Of a DNA stretch of 6,657 nt, positions 1 through 5,969 are shown one piece after another (position 1 is the first letter of the stretch; each line of letters starts with the position of its first letter). The notes beneath the pieces are model-generated. The model made no database searches. It was not told the origin of the DNA and was given only the letters and a program-made list of their open reading frames with translations. The stretch comes from Betaproteobacteria bacterium (lineage in GTDB: Bacteria > Pseudomonadota > Gammaproteobacteria > Burkholderiales > SG8-39): positions 1-6,657 of the forward strand of contig JAEKLK010000261.1 in the NCBI GenBank assembly GCA_019509895.1. Direction: 5' to 3'. Made by a program: the position numbers and the translations under genes.

Positions 1-225
1 GCCCTCGATGGTCGTCACGCTCGTCCCCTTGACGGCTCCGAGCGTCGTGGCGCACGAGCGCACCGCCTTGCCGTTGACATGCACGGTGCACGCGCCGCAG
101 AGCGCCGCACCGCAGCCGAACTTCGTTCCGGTGAGCTTGAGCTCATCGCGGATTACCCAGAGAAGCGGCGTGCTGTCCTCTGCTTTCGCGGAGACCGGCT
201 TGCCGTTGAGCTTGAACGAGACCAT
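1..225 (-). CDS. [2Fe-2S]-binding small subunit of a molybdenum hydroxylase (IorA/CoxS-like), N-terminal part
   Basis: The first 75 codons are present and the gene runs off the window at base 1. The protein begins MVSFKLNGKPV and carries a plant-type ferredoxin cluster site, with cysteines at residues 38, 43, 46 and 58 (GCGAALCGAC, then SC). This is the N-terminal [2Fe-2S] domain of the small subunit of xanthine dehydrogenase-family hydroxylases such as isoquinoline 1-oxidoreductase, nicotinate dehydrogenase or CO dehydrogenase CoxS. These proteins are usually about 150-160 residues, and a second, helical [2Fe-2S] domain should lie beyond the edge. The subunit passes electrons from a molybdopterin subunit, probably encoded next. 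In IorA/IorB-type enzymes the acceptor is often a cytochrome c, which fits the cytochrome gene upstream. The start is set by a strong AAGGAGG six bases before the ATG. The substrate cannot be read from this part. Confidence 0.93.
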   Translation of the reverse strand, partial: MVSFKLNGKPVSAKAEDSTPLLWVIRDELKLTGTKFGCGAALCGACTVHVNGKAVRSCATTLGAVKGTSVTTIEG

Positions 226-230
226 CGCGT

Positions 231-237
231 CCTCCTT
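231..237 (-). promoter_or_regulatory. Strong ribosome binding site of the [2Fe-2S] subunit gene
   Basis: On the minus strand AAGGAGG lies six bases before the ATG at 225. It is among the best Shine-Dalgarno matches in the window and lies just downstream of the palindrome at 259-304, so that element left translation initiation of this gene intact. Confidence 0.8.
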
Positions 238-256
238 TGCCGGCAGATTTTCGCGC

Positions 257-301
257 AAAAATCGGGGACGGAGCCCGATTTAGTTCGGGCTCCGTCCCCG
301 A
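257..301 (-). terminator. Possible intrinsic terminator or attenuator formed by element A
   Basis: Read on the minus strand, the 17-bp GC-rich stem of element A is followed at once by five T residues (261-257). That is the form of a rho-independent terminator placed after the TPP-enzyme gene. It could end the transcript there or reduce read-through into the [2Fe-2S] gene, whose own ribosome binding site lies 20 bases further on. The T tract is short and the structure is explained equally well as a REP element, so confidence is moderate. Confidence 0.4.
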
Positions 302-304
302 ATT
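259..304. repeat. REPIN-like palindromic element A
   Basis: Bases 262-278 and 285-301 form a perfect 17-bp inverted repeat around a 6-base spacer; with one mismatch the arms reach 259-278 and 285-304. Each half is itself a small hairpin: AAATCGGG and CCCGATTT around GACGGAG at 259-281, and TTCGGG and CCCGAA around CTCCGTC at 284-302. Two inverted small palindromes side by side is the layout of a REPIN, a non-autonomous element mobilised by RAYT (REP-associated Y1) transposases. No such transposase is in the window. The element lies between the TPP-enzyme stop codon and the [2Fe-2S] gene. Its outer ends resemble those of element B at 5971-6034. The inverted repeat is seen directly; membership of the REP family is inference. 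Confidence 0.8.
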
Positions 305-2190
305 CAGGCTTTGATCGGCGGGGTCCACGGGTTCTCCGCCCAGGCGACGCCGACGCGCGCCACCTGCGCATCGATCAGGTAAGGTTTACCTTCTACTGTC
401 GCCTTGCGGGCACGGCCGAGCGCTGCTTTGAGCTCTTCGGGCGAGCGCGCCACTTCCGCCTCGACGCCGAATCCCCTGGCGATGAGCGCCATGTTCATGT
501 CCGGGTTGCCGAGATAGTCGTGGAAGAAGCGCCCGGTCTGCACCATGCGTCCGCCGGGCACCTTCTCGACGACGCGGCTGTGCGGGCCGCTGTACGCATG
601 GTTGTTGTAGACGACCGTGATCACCGGCAGCTCGAGCCGCGCCATGTTCCAGAGCGCGGTCGGGCCAAATACGAACGAGCCGTCGCCGACCAGGCAGATG
701 ACCTGGCGGTCCGGCCGCGCGAGCTTGACGCCGGCGGCGGTGCCGACGCCCGAGCCGAGATGCGCGCCGTAGTAGAAGAAGAGCTCGCGGCCCGCCTGCG
801 GATTGAAGTCGAAGCCGTGCAGCACCACCGAGCCTGCCTCGTGCACGATGATCGCGTCGGGATCGGCGAACTGCGCCACCTCGCGTGTCACGCGGTCGGC
901 GAGCATCGGCGCGCGGTTCCAGTCCGGATTCTTCATCACCAGCTCGCGCAGCGTCCTCGCTTTCAGATGGAAGCCGTGCACTTCCTCGGCGCGCGAGAGC
1001 GCTTTCTGTTTGAGCGCGGGCGTCATGAGCTGCGCCACTGCCGCCGCCAGGTCGTCGAGGCCGAAGGCAACGTCGGCGACCAGCGGCACGTCGAGCGCGA
1101 TGATGTTGCCCATGCTCGCCGCGTCGATGCGCATGTCGATGAACTTCGCCTCGCGGCCGACCATCGGCACGACGCTGTTGTGCTGCAGCTTGTTGCCGAC
1201 GTTGATCACGACATCCGGGTTCTTCGGATAGTCGAGCGAGGTGAGCCGCGCCGCGGGCGGCGAACCGACCCAGAGCGGATGCGTCTCCGGGAAATTGGCA
1301 TAGATCTGCCGCGCCTGCGTCACCGGCATGCCGAGGAGCTCGGCCAGCTTGACCACCTTGCCCGTGGCCTGCGCCGTGGTCACCTCGTCGCCGACGATCA
1401 TGAGCGGCATGCGCGCTTCGAGCAGCATCTTCGCCGCGCGGTCCACCTCGACCGGATTCGGCCGCACGCGCATGCGCGGATCCATCTTCTCGTGCGCGAT
1501 CACCTCGGCGCGCACGTGCTCGTCGTTGTAGTCCGAATGCCACGAGGCGTACGTCGGGCCGTAGGGCGGCGTCCACGCGGCCTTGAAGGCCCGCCGTACG
1601 GTTTCCGGAATCATGTCCGGACGGCGCGCGAGCCACGCGTACTTGGTCATCGGCTGGACGATCTGCTCCTGGTTCGCCACCTCCTCGAAGCCGTCGCGCC
1701 CGGCGCGGCCCGACTGGTCGGTCCGATAGCTGTAGAAGACGAGCGGCGTCTGCTCCTTGTAGGCGTTGAACATCTGGCCCATGGCGTTCACCAGCCCGAC
1801 CACCGCCGCCTGCATGACGATGGTCGGCTCGCCCGAGGCCTTCACATAGCCGGCCGCCATCGCCGCGCCCGGCCCCTCGTGCGGCGTGAGGATGTACTTG
1901 AGCTGCGGCCGGTCGACCAGCGCCTCGTAGAAGTGCGCGTCCTCGCTCGCCGAGTTGCCGAACACGTATTTGACGCCGGAGGCGATGAGCTGCTCGGCGA
2001 AGCATTCGGCGCCCGTGCCCTCGACTACCTTGTAGGCCGTGCCGCCCGCCGCCTGCGCGTGCGCCGCGGGCACGAGCGCCTCGACGATGTCCTTCGCCGC
2101 CGTGAGCGAGATGCCCGCGGTGGTCAGACCCTTGAGGAAGGTGCGGCGCGAGATGGACTGCGAGAGATACCGAGCGACGAGCTCTCTCAT
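304..2190 (-). CDS. Tat-signal thiamine-diphosphate-dependent enzyme (acetolactate synthase/benzoylformate decarboxylase superfamily)
   Basis: The product is 628 residues. It starts with a twin-arginine signal (SRRTFLK, residues 14-20), a hydrophobic stretch and a likely cleavage after AHA at 43-45, so the folded enzyme is predicted to be exported. The mature part has the three-domain TPP-enzyme plan. The N-terminal pyrimidine-binding domain holds the probable catalytic glutamate E105 in PHEGPGAAMAAGY. A central domain covers roughly residues 240-400. The C-terminal diphosphate domain has GDGS at 502-505 and NN at 529-530, the Mg-TPP motif with D503 and N530 as likely ligands. Such enzymes cleave or join 2-oxo acids; the substrate is not evident. 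The start codon overlaps the cytochrome stop as ATGA, with GGAGG just upstream, so the two are translationally coupled. An exported TPP enzyme beside a cytochrome c is unusual and suggests oxidation of a 2-oxo acid or aldehyde in the periplasm. Superfamily assignment is firm; the reaction is not. Confidence 0.93.
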   Translation of the reverse strand: MRELVARYLSQSISRRTFLKGLTTAGISLTAAKDIVEALVPAAHAQAAGGTAYKVVEGTGAECFAEQLIASGVKYVFGNSASEDAHFYEALVDRPQLKYILTPHEGPGAAMAAGYVKASGEPTIVMQAAVVGLVNAMGQMFNAYKEQTPLVFYSYRTDQSGRAGRDGFEEVANQEQIVQPMTKYAWLARRPDMIPETVRRAFKAAWTPPYGPTYASWHSDYNDEHVRAEVIAHEKMDPRMRVRPNPVEVDRAAKMLLEARMPLMIVGDEVTTAQATGKVVKLAELLGMPVTQARQIYANFPETHPLWVGSPPAARLTSLDYPKNPDVVINVGNKLQHNSVVPMVGREAKFIDMRIDAASMGNIIALDVPLVADVAFGLDDLAAAVAQLMTPALKQKALSRAEEVHGFHLKARTLRELVMKNPDWNRAPMLADRVTREVAQFADPDAIIVHEAGSVVLHGFDFNPQAGRELFFYYGAHLGSGVGTAAGVKLARPDRQVICLVGDGSFVFGPTALWNMARLELPVITVVYNNHAYSGPHSRVVEKVPGGRMVQTGRFFHDYLGNPDMNMALIARGFGVEAEVARSPEELKAALGRARKATVEGKPYLIDAQVARVGVAWAENPWTPPIKA

Positions 2191-2480
2191 TGTTTCCTCC
2201 CGTACACGTTTCCGAGGTAGTCGGCCATCTGCCTGACCTCATCCTCAGTCCAGAGCGCGCCGCGGCCGACCATGCGATAGAGCGTGCTCTCCCAGGCGCG
2301 GCGGTCCTGGCGCTGGTCCATCCACATGTTGGGGCTGTGGCACTGGAAGCACTTCGAGACGAGCACTTCCTTTCCCGGCGCGTCGGGGAATCCGACCGCG
2401 GCGGCGGGCTTTTTCTGCTGCGCGAACGCCGACGGAACGAGCAGGGCGCTTGCGAGCGCCGCTGCCGCAAACTTCAGCAT
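2187..2480 (-). CDS. Small secreted c-type cytochrome
   Basis: This 97-residue protein has a Sec signal peptide (residues 1-20, probable cleavage after AFA) and one haem c site, CFQCH at 44-48. The likely distal haem ligand is a methionine; M70 in the YRMVGRGA segment is the best candidate, with M52 possible. It is a periplasmic class I mono-haem electron carrier of minimal size. It overlaps the TPP-enzyme gene by ATGA, which makes it a likely electron acceptor for that enzyme or for the molybdenum hydroxylase whose [2Fe-2S] subunit follows. An in-frame TAG lies one codon before the ATG, so no longer N terminus is possible. No clear Shine-Dalgarno sequence precedes the start. The 77-base gap to the TauE/SafE remnant (2481-2557) is the natural place for a promoter. 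A TGCTACATA stretch there resembles an extended -10 box, but no -35 box is convincing. Confidence 0.92.
   Translation of the reverse strand: MLKFAAAALASALLVPSAFAQQKKPAAAVGFPDAPGKEVLVSKCFQCHSPNMWMDQRQDRRAWESTLYRMVGRGALWTEDEVRQMADYLGNVYGRKQ
2196..2200 (-). promoter_or_regulatory. Ribosome binding site of the TPP-enzyme gene inside the cytochrome gene
   Basis: GGAGG on the minus strand, five bases before the ATG at 2190, is made by the last codons of the cytochrome (G-R-K-Q). It fixes the TPP-enzyme start and supports coupled translation through the ATGA overlap at 2187-2190. Confidence 0.75.
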
Positions 2481-2557
2481 CGGCTATATGTAGCACAATG
2501 CCCGGCACGTCCGATGCGCCGGTTCGCTGCTCTCGCGCCCATCTTTGTCGCCGGCCG

Positions 2558-3180
2558 CTAGCGCGCGAGCGCGCGCACCAGCATGTAGCCGCCTAGCAGC
2601 ACCAAACCCACGAAGAACCAGCGCATGAAAGTGGCCGCGGGCAGGCGCCGGCGGATGCGCTGGCCGACGTACATCCCCACGAGCGATGGAAAGAGCGCGA
2701 GGAAGGAGGCGCCCGCCACGTCCACGCCGTAGCGCCCGTGCATCGCGAGCGCCAGGGTGAGCGCCAGCGGGCAGACGAAGGCCGAGATGCCGATCGACTG
2801 CACCAGCTCCTCGCTCGTCATGCGCAGCGAAGTGAGATACGGCACCGTCGGGATGACGAACACGCCGGTGGCGCCGGAGATCATGCCGGTCGCGAGACCG
2901 ACGAGCGGCGAGGCCCAGCGCTCGTGCCGGGCAGCGATCTCGAAGCGCCGCGCAAAGAGGCCGTAGCAGCCATAGGCGGCGAGCACCGCGCCGAGCGCCG
3001 CGCTCGCGCCCGCGGCGCTGCGCGTCATGAGGCCGATGGCATCAGCGAGGCGGCTTGCGCGGGCGGCATGACGATGCTGAGCAGCCCCATCACCACGGTC
3101 GGCAGGCCGACGCCGATCGCGCCCTTCACCCAGCCGGCGAAGAGAAACGCCAGGCCGACGAAAACGGCTAAGCCTTCCAC
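2558..3180 (-). pseudogene. TauE/SafE-family permease, broken by an internal deletion and frameshift
   Basis: Two adjacent reading frames hold the two ends of one TauE/SafE (formerly DUF81) membrane permease, a family exporting sulfite, sulfoacetate or related anions. The N-terminal piece (3180-3025, GTG start, 51 residues) has the family start VGLAFLFAGWVKGAIGVGLPT and ends after MPPAQAASLMPSAS. The C-terminal piece (3028-2558, 156 residues) has the second-half repeat TGMISGATGVFVIP and normal C-terminal helices. The pieces total about 207 residues, while the family usually has about 245-260. The missing part is the segment after the first helices, normally containing a PS-x-x-TN-x-WQ region. 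The break lies near 3025-3045. There the first frame's stop and a downstream ATG overlap as ATGA, so the C-terminal piece could still be translated, but a working transporter is unlikely. The start overlaps the DUF423 gene by 13 bases. A sequencing or assembly error is the main alternative. Confidence 0.75.
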
Positions 3181-3536
3181 GCCGCCCAGGCGAGGCAGGC
3201 CCAGCCGGCGAGAAAGGCGAGCCCGCCGAATGGCGTGATGGCGCCGAGCCACCGCACGCCGGTCAGGCTGAGCGCATAGAGGCTGCCGGAGAAGAGCACG
3301 ATGCCGGCGATGAACAGCCAGCCGCTCGCGTTGACCGCCACGCCGGGCCAGCGCGTCGCCGCCCAGGCGACCGCCAGCAGCCCGAGCGCGTGGTACAGGT
3401 GATAGCGCACTCCCGTCTCAAAGGTCGCGAGCATCATCGCGTCGAGGCGCGCCTTCAGGCCGTGGGCGGCAAAGGCGCCCAACGCGACGGCGGCGAAGGC
3501 GGCTAGCGCGCCGAGTGCGAAGAAGAGGCGGTCCAA
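3168..3536 (-). CDS. DUF423 family inner-membrane protein
   Basis: The 122-residue product matches the DUF423 (YgdD-like) family in length and motifs: GAFAAHGL at 20-27, GVRYHLYHALGLL at 42-54, SGWLFIAGIVLFSGSLYALS at 71-90 and ITPFGGLAFLAGW at 100-112. Four membrane helices are evident, at about 3-22, 44-61, 71-91 and 96-120. The family's function is unknown. The best start is TTG at 3536, since it gives the normal family N terminus and no ATG or GTG fits upstream; no Shine-Dalgarno sequence is visible. The gene follows livF by 33 bases, across an AT-rich inverted repeat that could hold a promoter, and overlaps the broken TauE/SafE gene by 13 bases. Nothing ties it to the transporter or to the redox genes beyond position. 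Confidence 0.9.
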   Translation of the reverse strand: MDRLFFALGALAAFAAVALGAFAAHGLKARLDAMMLATFETGVRYHLYHALGLLAVAWAATRWPGVAVNASGWLFIAGIVLFSGSLYALSLTGVRWLGAITPFGGLAFLAGWACLAWAAWKA

Positions 3537-3547
3537 GCTGACGAAAT

Positions 3548-3570
3548 AATTACGTACTTTGTACGAAATT
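3548..3570. repeat. AT-rich inverted repeat between livF and the DUF423 gene
   Basis: AATTACGTAC (3548-3557) and GTACGAAATT (3561-3570) pair at 9 of 10 positions around a TTT loop. The repeat starts at the last base of the livF stop codon and fills most of the 33-base gap, which is strikingly AT-rich for this window. It could be an operator, a weak transcription-ending hairpin (no proper T tract follows on the minus strand), or part of a promoter, with TAATTA on the minus strand as a possible -10. The structure is seen; the role is open. Confidence 0.45.
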
Positions 3571-4274
3571 CATTGCGCCACGACGAGCCGGCCGAGGCGC
3601 TCGGGATCGGCGAGAAGATCGCGGCTCGGTCCATGGTGGATGATGCGCCCCCGGCTCATGACCAGCGCCTGCTCGGTCACCTGCAGAGCGAGCTTGGCGT
3701 GCTGCTCGACCAGGATCACCGCGAGCTGGTCCTCGGCCATCAGGCGCTGGAGGGACTTGAGCAGTGCTTCGACGATGATCGGCGCCAGGCCCTCCAGCGG
3801 CTCGTCCATGAGGAGCAGCGCGGGATTGCCCATCAGCGCGCGGCCGATGGCGAGCATCTGCTGCTCGCCGCCGGAGATCTGGTTGCCGCGATGGTGCCTG
3901 CGCTCGGCGAGACGCGGGAAGAGGTCGTAGACCCGCTCGAGCGTCCATCGTTTGCCCGCGCGTGCCGCTACGGTCAGGTTTTCTTCCACGCTGAGCGACG
4001 GAAAGATGTCGCGCCCCTGCGGCACATAACCGATGCCCAGGCGGTTGCGCTCGTACACCGGCAGCTGCTGGATCACGCGTCCGTTCGCCTGGATCGAGCC
4101 GGCATGGAAGGTCGTGTGCCCCATGATCGTCGCGAGGAGCGTGGTCTTGCCGACGCCATTGCGGCCGAGCACGGCGAGCGAGCCGCGCTCGGGCAGGGCG
4201 AGTGCCACGTCCTCGAGGATCACCGTCTCGCCGTAGCCGGCACGCAGGCCGGAGAGGCGCAAGGCGTCAGGCAT
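3570..4274 (-). CDS. livF: Liv-type ABC transporter ATP-binding protein LivF
   Basis: This 234-residue protein is a full-length LivF-type ATPase. Walker A is GRNGVGKTT (37-45), the Q-loop glutamine is Q86 in YVPQGRDIFP, the signature is ISGGEQQ (133-139), Walker B is LLLMDEP with catalytic E158, and the switch histidine is H192 in VEQH. The segment YVPQGRDIFPSLSVEENL is typical of LivF. It should dimerise with LivG on the cytoplasmic face of the LivH-LivM permease and drive import of branched-chain amino acids or related carboxylates; the actual substrate of such cassettes varies and cannot be read here. Its start overlaps the end of livG by 8 bases, so the two are co-translated. No catalytic residue is missing. 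Confidence 0.95.
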   Translation of the reverse strand: MPDALRLSGLRAGYGETVILEDVALALPERGSLAVLGRNGVGKTTLLATIMGHTTFHAGSIQANGRVIQQLPVYERNRLGIGYVPQGRDIFPSLSVEENLTVAARAGKRWTLERVYDLFPRLAERRHHRGNQISGGEQQMLAIGRALMGNPALLLMDEPLEGLAPIIVEALLKSLQRLMAEDQLAVILVEQHAKLALQVTEQALVMSRGRIIHHGPSRDLLADPERLGRLVVAQ

Positions 4275-5022
4275 GGGTCGCTTCGCCCAGATACACGTCG
4301 CGCACGCGGCGATCCGCGGCGATCTCTTCGGGCGTGCCTTCGACCAGCACCTGTCCCTGCACCAGCACGGTGATGCGCCGCGCGAAGCGGAAGACCAAGT
4401 CCATGTCGTGCTCGATGATTAGGATGGCGATGTCGGCCGGCAGGGCGGCGAGCACCTCAAGGATGCGACCCGAGTCCTGCGACGGCACGCCGGCCGCCGG
4501 CTCATCCAGCAGCAACACCTTCGGCTTCAGCCCCAGTGCGATGGCAATTTCCACGAGACGTTGCCGGCCGTAGGGCAGGTCCTCGACCTTGATGCGCGCG
4601 TCGTCGACCAGCCCGAGGGTCGAGAGGAGCGCCAGTGCCTCGTCGATGATCTCCTGGTGCGCGCTCGCCGCCTTCCACATGCGCCGCGCCACGCGGTCGC
4701 GCTCGGCGATCGCCAGCGCCACGTTGTCGAGCACCGGCAATTTCCGGAAGAGCGTGGTGATCTGGAAGGTGCGGCCAAGTCCGCGCCGCACGCGCGCCGC
4801 CTGGTTCACCTTCGTCAGGTCCTCGCCGCCGAGCAGGATGCGGCCCGAGGAGGGCGCGATCGCGCCCGTCAGCATGTTGACGAACGTCGTCTTGCCGGCG
4901 CCGTTCGGCCCGATGAGTGCGTGGCGCGCTCCCGGCTCGAGCCGGAAGTCGATGTTGTCGGCGACGGTCAGCGCGCCGAAGCTTTTGCAGAGCTTCTGTG
5001 TCTCGAGAGCGCTTGCAGCCAT
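4267..5022 (-). CDS. livG: Liv-type ABC transporter ATP-binding protein LivG
   Basis: The 251-residue product is a complete LivG-type ATPase. It has Walker A GPNGAGKTT (38-46), the Q-loop at GRTFQ (Q87), the signature LPYGRQ (149-154), Walker B VLLLDEP (169-175) with E174, and H205 in IIEHD. The LPYGRQ form in place of LSGGQ is usual for LivG, not a defect. The C-terminal part, with VLVEGTPEEI, is also typical. It pairs with LivF. The ATG at 5022 gives a normal N terminus for the family, but it lies 55 bases inside the livM reading frame, a long overlap with no good Shine-Dalgarno sequence. Translation probably depends on ribosomes already moving through livM. Confidence 0.95.
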   Translation of the reverse strand: MAASALETQKLCKSFGALTVADNIDFRLEPGARHALIGPNGAGKTTFVNMLTGAIAPSSGRILLGGEDLTKVNQAARVRRGLGRTFQITTLFRKLPVLDNVALAIAERDRVARRMWKAASAHQEIIDEALALLSTLGLVDDARIKVEDLPYGRQRLVEIAIALGLKPKVLLLDEPAAGVPSQDSGRILEVLAALPADIAILIIEHDMDLVFRFARRITVLVQGQVLVEGTPEEIAADRRVRDVYLGEATHA

Positions 5023-5969
5023 GGGGCGCCGATTTTGTCCACGATGCCGAGGATGCCGCCGCGCGCGAACAGCACGACGACGATGAGCAGCAGGCCGATG
5101 CCGAAATACCAGTACTCCGGGTACTGCTTCGCCAGGTAGTCCTGTGCAATGAGATAGATCACCGGCCCGACGAACGCGCCGTACAGGCGGCCGACGCCGC
5201 CGAGGATCAGCATTACCAGGATGTCGCCCGACGGCTCGAGGCCCAATACGTTGAGCCCCACGAACTGGTTCACTTGCGTGAGCAACGCGCCGGCGACGCC
5301 CGCCAAGGTCGCGGAGAGCGTATAGACCAGCACGAGCCGCCAGTAGACCGGTGCGCCGACGGCGTGCATGCGCGCCGTGTTCTCGCGGATGCCGGTCAGC
5401 ATCGCGCCGTAGGGTGAATAGATCAGCCGGCGCACGAGCAGCCAGCCGAGAAAGAGCACGAGCAGGCAGTAGATGAAGGCCGTCTTGCCGAAGATGTCGA
5501 ACCTGAAGAGGCCGAGGATCGGGTCGGTCTTCACGCCGGACAGGCCATCGGCGCCGCCGGTTAGCGCGGTCGCCTTGTTGGCGATCTCGAGCAGGATGGA
5601 AGTGATCGCGAGCGTCAGCATCAGGAGCGTCAGCGCCTTCGTGCGCAGGATCACCGCGCCGGTGGCAATGCCAAGGAGCGCGGCCATCGCCGCGGCAGCG
5701 ATGACTTGCAGGAATGGATCGGTGATGCCGTACTTCGCGCCGAGAATGCCGGCGGTGTAGGCGCCCAGACCGAAGAACGCGCTATGGCCGAGCGTAATGA
5801 TGCCGGCGTACCCGAGGATGAGATCGAGCGACAGCGCGAACAGGATGTAGATGAGGACGCGCGCGCCGAGCGACAGGTACTCCGGCATCGCGAAGAAGAA
5901 CGCGATCGCCGCGAGCCACGGCAGCCACTCCGTCCATCGGATGCGCGGGTCGCTGGTGTAGCCGCTCAT
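4968..5969 (-). CDS. livM: Liv-type ABC transporter permease LivM
   Basis: The 333-residue product is an inner-membrane permease of the LivM type with about nine or ten helices. Family marks are GYAGIITLGHSAFFGLGAY (53-71), the cytoplasmic coupling loop GIRENTARMHAVG (193-205) and GGVGRLYGAFVGP (257-269). The C-terminal tail after ILGIV is about 23 residues long, basic, and overlaps livG. The ATG at 5969 gives the usual N terminus, but no Shine-Dalgarno sequence precedes it because palindrome B ends right at the start codon. The reading frame stays open upstream to 6095, so a GTG at 6041 that would add 24 residues from the palindrome is possible, though its GGAG lies too close. Coupling through the 23-codon frame at 6037-5966 is the more natural way to reach 5969. 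Confidence 0.93.
   Translation of the reverse strand: MSGYTSDPRIRWTEWLPWLAAIAFFFAMPEYLSLGARVLIYILFALSLDLILGYAGIITLGHSAFFGLGAYTAGILGAKYGITDPFLQVIAAAAMAALLGIATGAVILRTKALTLLMLTLAITSILLEIANKATALTGGADGLSGVKTDPILGLFRFDIFGKTAFIYCLLVLFLGWLLVRRLIYSPYGAMLTGIRENTARMHAVGAPVYWRLVLVYTLSATLAGVAGALLTQVNQFVGLNVLGLEPSGDILVMLILGGVGRLYGAFVGPVIYLIAQDYLAKQYPEYWYFGIGLLLIVVVLFARGGILGIVDKIGAPWLQALSRHRSSAKASAR

Noticed and set aside
149..154. LPYGRQ signature in LivG (residues of the protein encoded at 4267-5022) as a degenerate ABC signature; the coordinates given for this entry are protein residues
   Set aside because: This form of the signature is normal for LivG proteins, and the Walker motifs and switch histidine are intact.
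79..2220. A plus-strand open frame of over 700 codons opposite the TPP-enzyme gene
   Set aside because: It is rich in Arg, His, Asp and Val, shows no domain, and is the antisense shadow of a GC-rich gene. The minus-strand frame has intact TPP motifs, a Tat signal and a good ribosome binding site.
2481..2510. Extended -10 promoter (TGCTACATA) before the cytochrome gene
   Set aside because: The hexamer matches the consensus poorly, there is no -35 box at the right distance, and it would imply an almost leaderless transcript; too weak to list as a feature.
3028..3048. An 11-base string CCATCGGCCTC shared by the TauE/SafE break and the livH region near the deletion point
   Set aside because: It encodes common codons in GC-rich membrane proteins (Ile-Gly-Leu), does not lie exactly at the livH junction, and can arise by chance; not evidence of a common recombination site.
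3025..3252. TauE/SafE start at the ATG at 3252
   Set aside because: The first 24 residues would be arginine-rich sequence from inside the DUF423 gene. The GTG at 3180 gives the family-like membrane start.
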